Positions 14,185 to 21,286 of a stretch of DNA of 22,645 nt are shown here, piece after piece. Position numbers and translations under genes: made by a program. Source of the DNA: an uncultured Oscillibacter sp. (lineage in GTDB: Bacteria; Bacillota; Clostridia; Oscillospirales; Oscillospiraceae); assembly GCA_910579435.1 (NCBI GenBank), contig CAJTVF010000043.1, forward strand, positions 1 through 22,645, given 5' to 3'. Position 1 is the stretch's first letter. Every line of letters starts with the position of its first letter. Below the pieces are notes generated by a model. That model worked only from the letters and a program-made list of their open reading frames with translations. It made no database searches and was not told the DNA's origin.

Positions 14185-14418
14185 ATGAAGGACTTGCTGC
14201 TCTATATCGCCCGGAACCTGGTGGACGACCCGGACGCGGTCACGGTTACGGAGACCGCCTCCGGCAATCAGGAGCTGACTCTGGAGCTGCGCGTCGCCCC
14301 CGACGACATGGGTAAGGTCATCGGGCGGCAGGGCCGCATTGCCAAGGAGATCCGCACCCTGGTCCGCTCCCGCGCCCAGCGGGAGGGCGTCAAGGTCTCC
14401 GTCGATATCATGGATTGA
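14185..14418 (+). CDS. khpA: KH-domain RNA-binding protein KhpA (YlqC)
   Basis: 77 residues forming one KH domain; the GxxG loop is in MGKVIGRQGRIAKEIRTLVR. Relatives bind RNA, pair with KhpB/Jag and affect cell division and elongation in streptococci. ATG 14185 follows GGAGGGCGGCG. It normally sits between rpsP and rimM; here the operon ends after it and a minus-strand gene follows, so rimM and trmD are not adjacent. Confidence 0.94.
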   Translation: MKDLLLYIARNLVDDPDAVTVTETASGNQELTLELRVAPDDMGKVIGRQGRIAKEIRTLVRSRAQREGVKVSVDIMD

Positions 14419-14424
14419 AACATT

Positions 14425-14452
14425 GCGGCGCACGGAGGTTTCCGTGCGCCGC
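14425..14452 (+). terminator. Hairpin after khpA
   Basis: A perfect 12-base stem, GCGGCGCACGGA with its complement, and a 4-base loop, 7 bases after the khpA stop. The trailing TTGCCTTT is a weak T-tract, but the stem is very stable; a second hairpin follows. Confidence 0.7.
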
Positions 14453-14476
14453 TTGCCTTTGGTCCTAGCAACACAA

Positions 14477-14509
14477 GGGGACCTGTCTTCCGGCAGGCCC
14501 CCTCTTTTT
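14477..14509 (+). terminator. Second hairpin with T-tract after khpA
   Basis: GGGG-A-CCTG pairs with CAGG-CCCC around an 8-base loop, followed by CTCTTTTT. It backs up the first hairpin before the convergent fprA gene, whose stop is at 14517. Confidence 0.7.
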
Positions 14510-14516
14510 CATGCGC

Positions 14517-15722
14517 TCACCCCAGAATATCCGCCGCGATGGTGTCCGCCAGGGCCTCCAGCCCCTGCCGCTGGGCCTCCTTCACGGAGGACTTCAGGCT
14601 GACGGTCCCCTCCAGCACCGTCATATCCTTCATGGTCTCCAGCAGACCCCCCATCTGCTTGGCAGACACGGGAGCCCAGGTGCCGTTTTCGACGAGGCCC
14701 ACCGTCCGGTTCCGCAGGCCGTGGGACTTCAAGTCCCGGAGGAAGTTCTCCATGGGCGTGAAAATCTCCCCGTTATACGTAGCGGCGGCAAACACCAGAT
14801 GGCTGCACCGGAACGCCTCAGCCACCAGCTCGGAGACATGGGTATGGGACACGTCGTAGAGCCGCACATCCTTCACGCCCTTGTCCGCCAGCCGGGCGGC
14901 CAGAATCTCGGCGGCGTTTTCCGTATTGCCGTAGATGGAGCCGCAGAAGACGGCGGCAGCCTTGTCCTCGGGGGTGTAGCTGCTCCAGCGCTGGTATTTC
15001 TCCACGAACCAGCCGATGTCCTCCCGCCAGATGGGGCCGTGGAGGGGGCAGAGCATCCGGAGCTCCAGCCCCGCCGCCTTTTTCAGCAGGGTCTGGACCT
15101 GGGGGCCGTACTTGCCCACAATGTTCGTATAGTACCGCCGGGCGTCGGGGAGCCACTCGGTCTTGAAGTTCACCTCGTCGGCGAAAATGTTCCCGTTCAG
15201 CGCGCCGAAGGTGCCGAAGGCGTCGGCGGAGAACAGGACCTTTTCCGCGGCGTCATAGGTCGCCATGACCTCCGGCCAGTGGACCATGGGGGCCATGACG
15301 AAGGTGAGGGTATGCCGCCCGGTGGAGAGGGTGTCCCCTTCCTTCACCGTCACGCAGCGGCCCGTCACATCGGCGTCAAAGAACTGGCCGATCATGGAGA
15401 TGGCCTTGGCGCTGGCCACCACCTGGGCCTCCGGGTAGGTGCGGAGCACCGCCCCCAGGGTGGCGCAGTGGTCCGGCTCCATGTGGTTGACGATCACATA
15501 GTCCAGAGGCCGGCCCTGGAGGGCGTGCTCCAGGTTCTCATAGAAATGCGCACCCACGGCGGAGTCCGCCGTGTCCAGCAGGACGGTCTTCTCGTCCAGC
15601 AGCAAATACGCGTTGTAGCTGACGCCCCGGGGAATGGGGTACACGTTCTCAAACAGGGCCAGCCGCCGGTCGGAGCCGCCGAGCAGAAGGATGTCGTCCG
15701 TAACCTTGCGAACAGAATGCAT
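14517..15722 (-). CDS. fprA: FprA family A-type flavoprotein (flavodiiron protein)
   Basis: 401 residues: a metallo-beta-lactamase-like diiron domain (1-250) plus a flavodoxin domain (255-401). Diiron ligands are visible: H80, E82, D84 and H85 in NHMEPDH, H148 in PMVHWP, D167 in FSADAFG, and H228 in CPLHGP. The FMN loop is GSIYGNTENAAEIL at about 261-274. These enzymes reduce O2 to water and/or NO to N2O and protect anaerobes. Electrons usually come from rubredoxin; no rubredoxin gene is nearby. ATG 15722 follows AGAGGAGA, and a promoter lies at 15764-15792, so the gene is probably a single transcription unit. Confidence 0.95.
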   Translation of the reverse strand: MHSVRKVTDDILLLGGSDRRLALFENVYPIPRGVSYNAYLLLDEKTVLLDTADSAVGAHFYENLEHALQGRPLDYVIVNHMEPDHCATLGAVLRTYPEAQVVASAKAISMIGQFFDADVTGRCVTVKEGDTLSTGRHTLTFVMAPMVHWPEVMATYDAAEKVLFSADAFGTFGALNGNIFADEVNFKTEWLPDARRYYTNIVGKYGPQVQTLLKKAAGLELRMLCPLHGPIWREDIGWFVEKYQRWSSYTPEDKAAAVFCGSIYGNTENAAEILAARLADKGVKDVRLYDVSHTHVSELVAEAFRCSHLVFAAATYNGEIFTPMENFLRDLKSHGLRNRTVGLVENGTWAPVSAKQMGGLLETMKDMTVLEGTVSLKSSVKEAQRQGLEALADTIAADILG

Positions 15723-15763
15723 AATGGAACATCTCCTCTTCTTGTATCGTTTTTAACAAGGTT

Positions 15764-15792
15764 AATCTAATCCATTTTTCCCCGTTTGTCAA
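15764..15792 (-). promoter_or_regulatory. Probable promoter of fprA
   Basis: On the minus strand, TTGACA (15792-15787), a 17-base spacer, then TAGATT (15769-15764). It lies about 42 bases upstream of the fprA start and downstream of the lipoprotein gene terminator. Confidence 0.7.
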
Positions 15793-15809
15793 GGGCTGAG
15801 CGGGACAAG

Positions 15810-15835
15810 AAAGACGCGCCGAAAGGCGCGTCTTT
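15810..15835 (-). terminator. Terminator after the lipoprotein gene
   Basis: An 11-base perfect stem (AAAGACGCGCC with GGCGCGTCTTT) and a 4-base loop, 5 bases beyond the lipoprotein stop. On the minus strand it is followed by CTTGTC, with TCTTTCTT across the stem end. It ends the GntR-ABC operon. Confidence 0.8.
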
Positions 15836-15840
15836 GTGCG

Positions 15841-16464
15841 TTATCCCAAAAACTGCGCAGGATTCCGCAGGGCCTCCGCCGTCTCTGCCGGAACGGTGAT
15901 GGTGAAGGTCAGGAAGTCCCCCAGGTCCACGTTCAGCAGGGAGGGCAGGTCCTCCAGGATCACCATGGTCACCACGTCCTTTTCCGCGGAAACTGTGAAG
16001 CGGACCAGCTCCTCGTATTCCCGGTCCTCCTCCGCCTGGCCCGCCTTCAGGGTCTCCTGCTGGCAGTAGACGTAGCTGTAGGCGGGGCCGCCGGGGTCCC
16101 CGGTCAGCCAGTCTTCCTGATGGCCGTCGTCGTTGAGGAGGTCGTCTATGGCCCGGACCTGTTCCGGGTCCGTGACGGTCCCAACCTCCACAATGGCGGC
16201 CTCCTCGTCCGAGACGTCTAAAATTTTCCAATAGTGGTCCTTTTCCACGCCGTTCTCGTCCCGGCCGCTCCAGGACTTCGCGGCTTCATCAAAGGCGGCC
16301 TCCCAGTCTTGCGCCCAATCCTCGGCGGTCTCTTCCATAGAGTCCGCCCAGTCCTTTTGAAATTCCTCGTCGCTGGGAGAGGTCACCACAATACCGGGCA
16401 TGCAGCCCGCCAGCAGGGACAGCGAAAGCGCCAGGGCGCAGGCAAATGAAAAACGTTTCATCAT
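15841..16464 (-). CDS. Predicted lipoprotein of unknown function
   Basis: 207 residues. A typical lipoprotein signal peptide: MMKRF, hydrophobic core to residue 20, and lipobox LLAGC with Cys21. The mature N-terminus is acidic and rich in tryptophan (DWADSMEETAEDWAQDWEAA, then KSW), probably an amphipathic helix. The rest has a beta-rich look (HYWKILDVSDEEAAIVEVGT, VTMVILEDLPSLL, FLTFTITVPAETAEAL). Start at 16464 or 16461 (two Met codons). It lies 10 bases after the COG2426 gene and ends at a strong terminator, so it is the last gene of the operon. No family recognised; a surface-exposed partner of the upstream transporter is only a guess. Confidence 0.85.
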   Translation of the reverse strand: MMKRFSFACALALSLSLLAGCMPGIVVTSPSDEEFQKDWADSMEETAEDWAQDWEAAFDEAAKSWSGRDENGVEKDHYWKILDVSDEEAAIVEVGTVTDPEQVRAIDDLLNDDGHQEDWLTGDPGGPAYSYVYCQQETLKAGQAEEDREYEELVRFTVSAEKDVVTMVILEDLPSLLNVDLGDFLTFTITVPAETAEALRNPAQFLG

Positions 16465-16474
16465 GTACTCCTTA

Positions 16475-16960
16475 TCAAATCAGCAGGCCGAATAACCCCA
16501 GCGTCACGGCGGTGGTAATGGCCGCCGCGATGACCAGCCCCAGGAAGATGGCGGGCAGGGCGTGGCGCATCCGGATATCCAGCGCCGAGGCCACCAACGC
16601 CCCGGTCCAGGCCCCGGTCCCCGGCAGGGGGACCCCCACCAGAATCACCAGCCCCAGAAGCCGGTACTTCCGCACCAGCCGTCCCTTGAGATGGGCCCGG
16701 CGCTCCAGCCAGGTGATTTTCGGGCCGAAGAAGCGGGCGCCCCGGAGCCAGTCGGCCACCCGCCGCCCCAGCAGGATGATGAAGGGGGCGGGGACCAGAT
16801 TCCCGGCGATGGCGGCTGTGCAGGCCAGGGCCGGAGGCAGTCCCGAGGCGATTCCCGCCGGAATGGCTCCCCGGAGCTCGATCACCGGGGCCATGGCCAC
16901 CAGGAAGGTCATCAGCAGCTCATGGGTCTGTGTTTCCAAATAGGTTTCTGACAGCAGCAT
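16475..16960 (-). CDS. COG2426-type small integral membrane protein (Sm_multidrug_ex family)
   Basis: 161 residues, ATG 16960 behind GGAGG. The family pattern is PVIELRGAIPAGIASGLPP near the N-terminus and then GNLVPAPFIILLGRR. A basic cytoplasmic loop follows (ERRAHLKGRLVRKYRLLGL), then VGVPLPGTGAWTGALVASAL. Four or so membrane segments. Annotated in databases as putative small multidrug export protein, but the true substrate is not established. It lies 37 bases after the ABC permease gene; a small inverted repeat in that gap overlaps the ribosome site. Confidence 0.87.
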   Translation of the reverse strand: MLLSETYLETQTHELLMTFLVAMAPVIELRGAIPAGIASGLPPALACTAAIAGNLVPAPFIILLGRRVADWLRGARFFGPKITWLERRAHLKGRLVRKYRLLGLVILVGVPLPGTGAWTGALVASALDIRMRHALPAIFLGLVIAAAITTAVTLGLFGLLI

Positions 16961-16970
16961 GGGGGTCCCT

Positions 16971-16991
16971 CCATAATGAATGGCATTATGG
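16971..16991 (-). promoter_or_regulatory. Inverted repeat overlapping the ribosome site of the COG2426 gene
   Basis: CCATAATG and CATTATGG, an exact 8-base repeat with a 5-base loop, 6 bases after the permease stop. On the minus strand the distal arm ends in ATGG and continues AGGG, so its last two bases are part of the GGAGGG ribosome site. It could reduce translation of the distal genes when folded. It is not a terminator (no T-tract). Confidence 0.45.
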
Positions 16992-16997
16992 AATAGT

Positions 16998-17813
16998 TTA
17001 CTCCAGGTTCAGGTGCTTTTTCAAGAAGAACGCGGTGACGGCGTAAAAAATCGCTCCATAGATCACCACGCAGACGATCATGAACAGCAGCCCCATATGG
17101 ATGGCCGCAACGGGAGCCACGTCCCAGTTCATATTCAGGAAGCCTGGAATTCTCAGGCGGTCCAGGCTGATGAACAGCAGAGACCCCAGGAATTGCAGGG
17201 CGAACTGGAAGCCGAAGAACCAGACCACGGACCAGAGCATCTTGCGGTTGGCCCGGCTGTGCCCCGCCGCCAGGGCAGCGTAGAACTGGAGGGAGAAGGC
17301 CGCCAGGGACAAAAACATCAGCACAGCGAACTCCACCAGGTAGATGGTACCGTTGAAAGCCTCGGTGATTTTCAGCTTTTGGAGCCCCTCGAAGAAATAG
17401 CGGAGGAAGTCCAGCATTTCCCACAGGAAGCCCCCCTGAAAGGCCACGATCAGGCTGGCGGCGATGATGGCCAGCACCGTGACGATGAACCACACGGCGG
17501 AGACAATCAGCTTCGACCAGATATGCTGGTGGACGGAGACGGGCAGGGTAAACATGAGGTAGCCCTCGTCCTGGAGAAGGTTCTTGTAAAACCGCTGGAT
17601 CATCAGCACAAAGGACATCAGCATCACGCCGCAGATGGCGAAGCCGAAGGCCATGACGATCAAAACGCCCAGGGTGTTCAGGATGTCGGGGCCGTCCAGC
17701 ATCTTCCGGCCCGCCAGGTTGGACCCCAGGGCGGTGACCAGCAGGACCAAATACATGGGCAGCATGATCCGCCCTGTGGCACGGAACTCGTGCTTCAGCA
17801 ATTTCCTCAGCAT
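16998..17813 (-). CDS. ABC transporter permease (ABC-2 type)
   Basis: 271 residues with about six hydrophobic segments (for example LPMYLVLLVTALGSNLA, TLGVLIVMAFGFAICGVML, VLAIIAASLIVAF and VEFAVLMFLSLAAFSLQ). The start MLRKLLKHEFRATGRIMLP is typical of permeases paired with BcrA/YtrB-like ATPases. The motif FYKNLLQDEGYLMFTLPVSV is common in this permease group. ATG 17813 overlaps the ATPase gene by 7 bases. Substrate not deducible; related systems export peptides or respond to cell-wall antibiotics. Confidence 0.88.
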   Translation of the reverse strand: MLRKLLKHEFRATGRIMLPMYLVLLVTALGSNLAGRKMLDGPDILNTLGVLIVMAFGFAICGVMLMSFVLMIQRFYKNLLQDEGYLMFTLPVSVHQHIWSKLIVSAVWFIVTVLAIIAASLIVAFQGGFLWEMLDFLRYFFEGLQKLKITEAFNGTIYLVEFAVLMFLSLAAFSLQFYAALAAGHSRANRKMLWSVVWFFGFQFALQFLGSLLFISLDRLRIPGFLNMNWDVAPVAAIHMGLLFMIVCVVIYGAIFYAVTAFFLKKHLNLE

Positions 17814-18502
17814 TTGAACACCTCCCGGAACAGCGCGTCCACGCTCATGCCCTTGTCCTCCCGGATGTCGTCCACGGTGGACTGGAGCGTCACATGGCCC
17901 TGATGAATGAAAATGACCTCGTCCAGCACCTTCTCCACGTCGGCGATCAGGTGGGTGGAGATCACCACCGCCGCCTCGGGGTTGTAATTGCCGATGATGG
18001 TGGAGAGAATATAGTCCCGGGTGGCGGGGTCCACGCCGCCGATGGGCTCATCCAGAAGATAGAGCTTCGCCGCCCGGCTCATGACCATGATGAGCTGGAC
18101 CTTCTCCCGGGTGCCCTTGGACATCTGCTTAATGGTCTGGGCGGGCTGGATGCCCAGGTGGTCCAGCATTTCCTCCGCCGCCTCCCGGCGGAAGTCCTGG
18201 TAAAAGTCCCCATAGAAGTCCAGAAGCTGCCTGGCGGTCATCCAAGTGGGGATGGCCGTCCGCTCCGGGAGGTAGCTCACCAGGCGGTGGCTCTCCCTCC
18301 CCGGCGCACTGCCGCAGACGGCGATGTAGCCCCCGTCGGGGGTCAGCAGGCCGTTGGCCAATTTAATGAGGGTGGTCTTGCCGCTGCCGTTGGGGCCCAG
18401 CAGCCCCACGATGCGGCCCGGCTCGATGGTAAGGCTCACCTCGTCCAGGGCCGTGGTCCTTCCGAACCGCTTGGTCAGTCCCTTGCACTCAAGCACTGGC
18501 AT
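17807..18502 (-). CDS. ABC transporter ATP-binding protein (YtrB/BcrA-like)
   Basis: 231 residues. Walker A GLLGPNGSGKTTLIK at about 33-47, the Q-loop region YLPERTAIPTWM, signature MSKGTREK in place of LSGGQ (usual in this subgroup), Walker B LYLLDEPIGGVDPATR, and H-loop VVISTHLI. It supplies energy for the permease encoded next. ATG 18502 overlaps the end of the GntR gene by 14 bases, so the three genes are probably co-translated. Confidence 0.95.
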   Translation of the reverse strand: MPVLECKGLTKRFGRTTALDEVSLTIEPGRIVGLLGPNGSGKTTLIKLANGLLTPDGGYIAVCGSAPGRESHRLVSYLPERTAIPTWMTARQLLDFYGDFYQDFRREAAEEMLDHLGIQPAQTIKQMSKGTREKVQLIMVMSRAAKLYLLDEPIGGVDPATRDYILSTIIGNYNPEAAVVISTHLIADVEKVLDEVIFIHQGHVTLQSTVDDIREDKGMSVDALFREVFKC

Positions 18503-18875
18503 GGTTCGCTTCCTCCTCTCCCAATTCCTGCGTAATCAGCGCGATGATCTCGTCCTTTTGGAAGCCCAGCCGGAGCATGGCCTCCAGAAACGTCTTGACA
18601 TGCCGCTCGGCAAGGCTCCGCTTCGCCTGGTTAATCATGGTGTTGTCCTCCGTCACAAATCTTCCCGCGGTCCGCTGGCTGTACACCAGGCCGTCCCGCT
18701 CCAGCTCCGCCAGGGCCCTCTGCATGGTGTTGGGGTTCACCCCGGCCTCTGTGGCCAGGTCCCGCACCGAGGGCAATCGTTCCCCCGGGGGGAACGCGCC
18801 GGTAACGATGCCCACCTTGACCTGCTGGATCAGCTGGGTATAAATGGGGGCGTCGTTGGAAAACTGCCATTGCAT
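18489..18875 (-). CDS. GntR family regulator, YtrA subfamily
   Basis: 128 residues from ATG 18875, 6-7 bases after AGGAGGTG; upstream in-frame codons would include that site. The winged helix is at 10-75: PIYTQLIQQVKVGIVTGAFP, GERLPSVRDLATEAGVNPNT and MQRALAELERDGLVYSQRTA. Only a short helical C-terminus follows, as in YtrA-type regulators, which repress their own ABC operon and are relieved by cell-envelope stress or antibiotics. A palindrome over the promoter fits autoregulation. The inducer is unknown. Confidence 0.93.
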   Translation of the reverse strand: MQWQFSNDAPIYTQLIQQVKVGIVTGAFPPGERLPSVRDLATEAGVNPNTMQRALAELERDGLVYSQRTAGRFVTEDNTMINQAKRSLAERHVKTFLEAMLRLGFQKDEIIALITQELGEEEANHASA

Positions 18876-18901
18876 CTTGCGCACCTCCTGTTTTTGTGCT
18901 G

Positions 18902-18947
18902 TTGTCTTATGCAATTAATACAATAGCACATTTTCAGGAAATGTCAA
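18902..18947 (-). promoter_or_regulatory. Promoter with palindromic operator for the GntR-ABC operon
   Basis: On the minus strand, TTGACA (18947-18942), a 16-base spacer, then TATTGT (18925-18920). The sequence at 18902-18923 is palindromic, TTGTnTTA-N6-TAAnACAA, covering the -10 and the start region. This is where a GntR repressor would block transcription. It begins 26 bases upstream of the regulator's ATG. Confidence 0.65.
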
Positions 18948-19007
18948 GGGGTTTGCAAAAAATTTTTTCCCGGCGGGCGGCAGACGCCTCCGGCGGAGGC
19001 CCCGCCC

Positions 19008-19036
19008 TTGCAAATTCTGCCTTTCTATGCTATCAT
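19008..19036 (+). promoter_or_regulatory. Promoter of the polytopic membrane protein gene
   Basis: TTGCAA at 19008-19013, a 17-base spacer and TATCAT at 19031-19036 with an extended TGC before it. The gene's ATG is 69 bases further. Confidence 0.7.
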
Positions 19037-19105
19037 GAGCAGACCATCGAGCACACGCCGCCGCTTCCCCGCCCGGGGCGCGGGCAATACAAAAAGGAGG
19101 TCCCC

Positions 19106-19993
19106 ATGTCCAAGCTCAGCAAGCAAGACCAAAAACGCGCACGGCGGCGGGAGAAGAAAAACTTCCGCCAGGCCATGGAAAAGGAGCTGCGGGAGCACAT
19201 GAGCTCCTTTATCGTGTTCTACACCCTGCGGCTTTTGGTCATCGTCATTTTCGTCCGCCAGCTCATAAACGGCAGCTATGAGAGCGCGTTTTACTGTGCC
19301 CTGGCTTACCTGCTGCTCTATGTGCCCAGCTGGATTCAGGTGAAGTTCCACATCGAGCTGCCCCCCGCCCTGGAGATCACCGTCCTCTGCTTCATCTACG
19401 CGGCGGAGGTTCTGGGCGAGGTCAACGCCTTTTACGTGGTCGTCCCCCACTGGGACACCATGCTCCACACCCTCAACGGCTTCCTGGCCGCCGCCGTGGG
19501 CTTTGCCATGGTGGTGCTCCTCAACGACGACGAGCGCCTCACCTTCGATCTCTCCCCCGTCTTTCTGGCGCTGGTGGCCTTCTGCTTCTCCATGACCATC
19601 GGCGTCCTCTGGGAGTTCTTCGAGTTCGGCATGGACATGTTCTTCCACACCGACATGCAGCGGGACACGGTCATCAACGCCATCTACTCCGCCAGCCTGG
19701 ACGCGACCCGGTCCAATAAAGTCGTGGCCGTGCCGGGCATCCGGGAGGTCCTGGTCAACGGCAAGAGCCTGGGCCTGGGAGGCTATCTGGACATCGGCCT
19801 CATCGACACCATGAAGGACCTGTTCGTCAACTTCATCGGCGCGGTGGTCTTCTCCGTCACCGGCTTCTTCTACGCCAAGAGCAAGGGCAAAAAGCGCACG
19901 GCGGCCCAGGGCTTCGTCCCCAGCAAGAAGACGGCGGACCGGGACTACCTGAACCAGGCCCGGGTGGAAAACGGGGACGAGCCGGAGAACTGA
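19106..19993 (+). CDS. Polytopic membrane protein, DUF2238/YjdF-like
   Basis: 295 residues from ATG 19106, 5 bases after AAGGAGG; earlier in-frame codons lie upstream of the promoter. The first 40 residues are very basic (KRARRREKKNFRQ). About six membrane segments follow: 44-60, 65-85, 95-115, 130-150, 160-178 and, after a loop, 245-262. Conserved-looking motifs are VVPHWDTMLHTLNGFLAAAV and IGVLWEFFEFGMDM, resembling the WD-x-x-x-H and WE patterns of DUF2238 proteins. The C-terminal tail is hydrophilic. No function is known. It is separated from the next gene by 95 bases with a new promoter. Confidence 0.75.
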   Translation: MSKLSKQDQKRARRREKKNFRQAMEKELREHMSSFIVFYTLRLLVIVIFVRQLINGSYESAFYCALAYLLLYVPSWIQVKFHIELPPALEITVLCFIYAAEVLGEVNAFYVVVPHWDTMLHTLNGFLAAAVGFAMVVLLNDDERLTFDLSPVFLALVAFCFSMTIGVLWEFFEFGMDMFFHTDMQRDTVINAIYSASLDATRSNKVVAVPGIREVLVNGKSLGLGGYLDIGLIDTMKDLFVNFIGAVVFSVTGFFYAKSKGKKRTAAQGFVPSKKTADRDYLNQARVENGDEPEN

Positions 19994-20022
19994 GGGTTTT
20001 CTGTTAAATTTTTGTGACTTGG

Positions 20023-20050
20023 TTGCATTTTCCAAATTCAGTGGTATGAT
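20023..20050 (+). promoter_or_regulatory. Promoter of the CobW gene pair
   Basis: TTGCAT at 20023-20028, a 16-base spacer and TATGAT at 20045-20050, 38 bases before the first CobW ATG. I looked for a Zur or AdcR-like palindrome and saw none clear. Confidence 0.6.
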
Positions 20051-20088
20051 ATTTGCGGAATCAAAATAAAAGCAAAGGACTTGATACC

Positions 20089-21264
20089 ATGACCAAAATC
20101 GACATTATCTCCGGCTTCCTGGGGGCGGGCAAGACCACCCTCATCAAAAAACTGCTGGCGGAGGCCTACCAGGGGGAAAAGCTGGTCCTCATCGAAAACG
20201 AGTTCGGCGAGATCAGCATTGACGGCGGCTTTCTGAAGGAGTCCGGCGTCCAGATTTCCGAGATGTCCTCCGGCTGCATCTGCTGCTCCCTGGTGGGGGA
20301 CTTCAACAAGGCCCTGAAGGACGTGGCGGAGCAGTTCCACCCGGACCGCATCCTCATCGAGCCCTCCGGCGTGGGCAAGCTCTCCGACGTCATCGTCGCC
20401 GTGGAGAACACCGCCGCCGAGGCCCCGGAGCTGAAGCTCAACAGCTTCGTCACCGTGGCGGACGCCTCCAAGGTGAAGGTCTACATGAAAAACTTCGGGG
20501 AGTTCTATAACAACCAGATTGAATCCGCCGGCGCCATCGTCCTCTCCCGGACCCAGAAGCTGAGCCAGGAGAAGCTGGAAGCCGCCGCTGCGATGCTCCG
20601 GGAGAAGAACCCGGACGCCGCCATCCTCACCACCCCCTGGGACGCGCTGGACGGCAAGACCATCCTCTCCGCCATTGAGAAGGTCTCCCTGGCGGACGAA
20701 CTGCTGGCAAAAATGCGGGCCGAGCACGAGGCCGGGGAGGCGGAGCACGCCCATCATCACCACGGCCACGGGGACCATGAGGAACATGGGCACCACCATG
20801 ACCATGGGGACCACGAGGAACATACGCACCACCATGACCACGGGGAACACGGGGACCACACCCACCACCACGACCACGGGGAACACGGGGACCACGCGCA
20901 CCATCATGACCATGGGGAGCCCCACGAGCACGACCACGGCCATGAATGTGACGGCCCCAGCTGCTCCTGCCACCATCACCATCACCACGCCGACGAGGTA
21001 TTCACCTCCTGGGGCAGGGAAACCCCCAAAGCGTTCACCCGGGCGGGCATCGAAAAGATCCTCGCCGCCCTGGACTCCGGCGAATACGGCAGCATCCTCC
21101 GGGCCAAGGGCATCGTGAACGGGGAAGCCGGAACCTGGATCGAGTTCGACTACGTGCCTGAAGAGGCCGAGGTCCGCTCCGGCCATCCCGATTACACCGG
21201 CCGCCTCTGCGTCATTGGCGCGGAATTAAAGGAGGATAAGCTCTCCCAACTCTTCGGCCTCTGA
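20089..21264 (+). CDS. CobW/COG0523 GTPase metallochaperone with long His-rich linker
   Basis: 391 residues from ATG 20089. The G3E GTPase domain has Walker A GFLGAGKTTLIKKLL (from residue 9), ENEFGEISIDG, and the metal-binding motif GCICCSL with Cys at 63, 65 and 66, followed by RILIEPSGVGKL. Between about 218 and 303 is a linker with about 40 histidines, ending in ECDGPSCSCHHHHHH, encoded in part by 36-base tandem repeats. A CobW C-terminal domain closes the protein. Relatives (ZagA, ZigA, YeiR) pass zinc to target enzymes under metal limitation; zinc here is inferred from the His content. It is followed 22 bases later by a second CobW-like gene. Confidence 0.92.
   Translation: MTKIDIISGFLGAGKTTLIKKLLAEAYQGEKLVLIENEFGEISIDGGFLKESGVQISEMSSGCICCSLVGDFNKALKDVAEQFHPDRILIEPSGVGKLSDVIVAVENTAAEAPELKLNSFVTVADASKVKVYMKNFGEFYNNQIESAGAIVLSRTQKLSQEKLEAAAAMLREKNPDAAILTTPWDALDGKTILSAIEKVSLADELLAKMRAEHEAGEAEHAHHHHGHGDHEEHGHHHDHGDHEEHTHHHDHGEHGDHTHHHDHGEHGDHAHHHDHGEPHEHDHGHECDGPSCSCHHHHHHADEVFTSWGRETPKAFTRAGIEKILAALDSGEYGSILRAKGIVNGEAGTWIEFDYVPEEAEVRSGHPDYTGRLCVIGAELKEDKLSQLFGL
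20791..20934 (+). repeat. 36-bp tandem repeat encoding His-rich 12-mers
   Basis: Four in-frame units: HHHDHGDHEEHT, HHHDHGEHGDHT, HHHDHGEHGDHA and HHHDHGEPHEHD. The two middle units are nearly identical at DNA level. A diverged 39-base unit (HHHHGHGDHEEHG) precedes them at 20752-20790. Unit number could change by slippage or unequal exchange without breaking the frame. Confidence 0.9.
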
Positions 21265-21286
21265 GCCTGAAAAGGAAGTTTATTTG

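Noticed and set aside
20752..20934. CRISPR-like array
   Set aside because: Repeats are contiguous, have no spacers, and encode in-frame His-rich 12-mers in a CobW protein.
20038..21186. A long minus-strand frame with V/M-rich repeats opposite the CobW gene
   Set aside because: The repeats are simply the complement of the His-rich tandem repeat.
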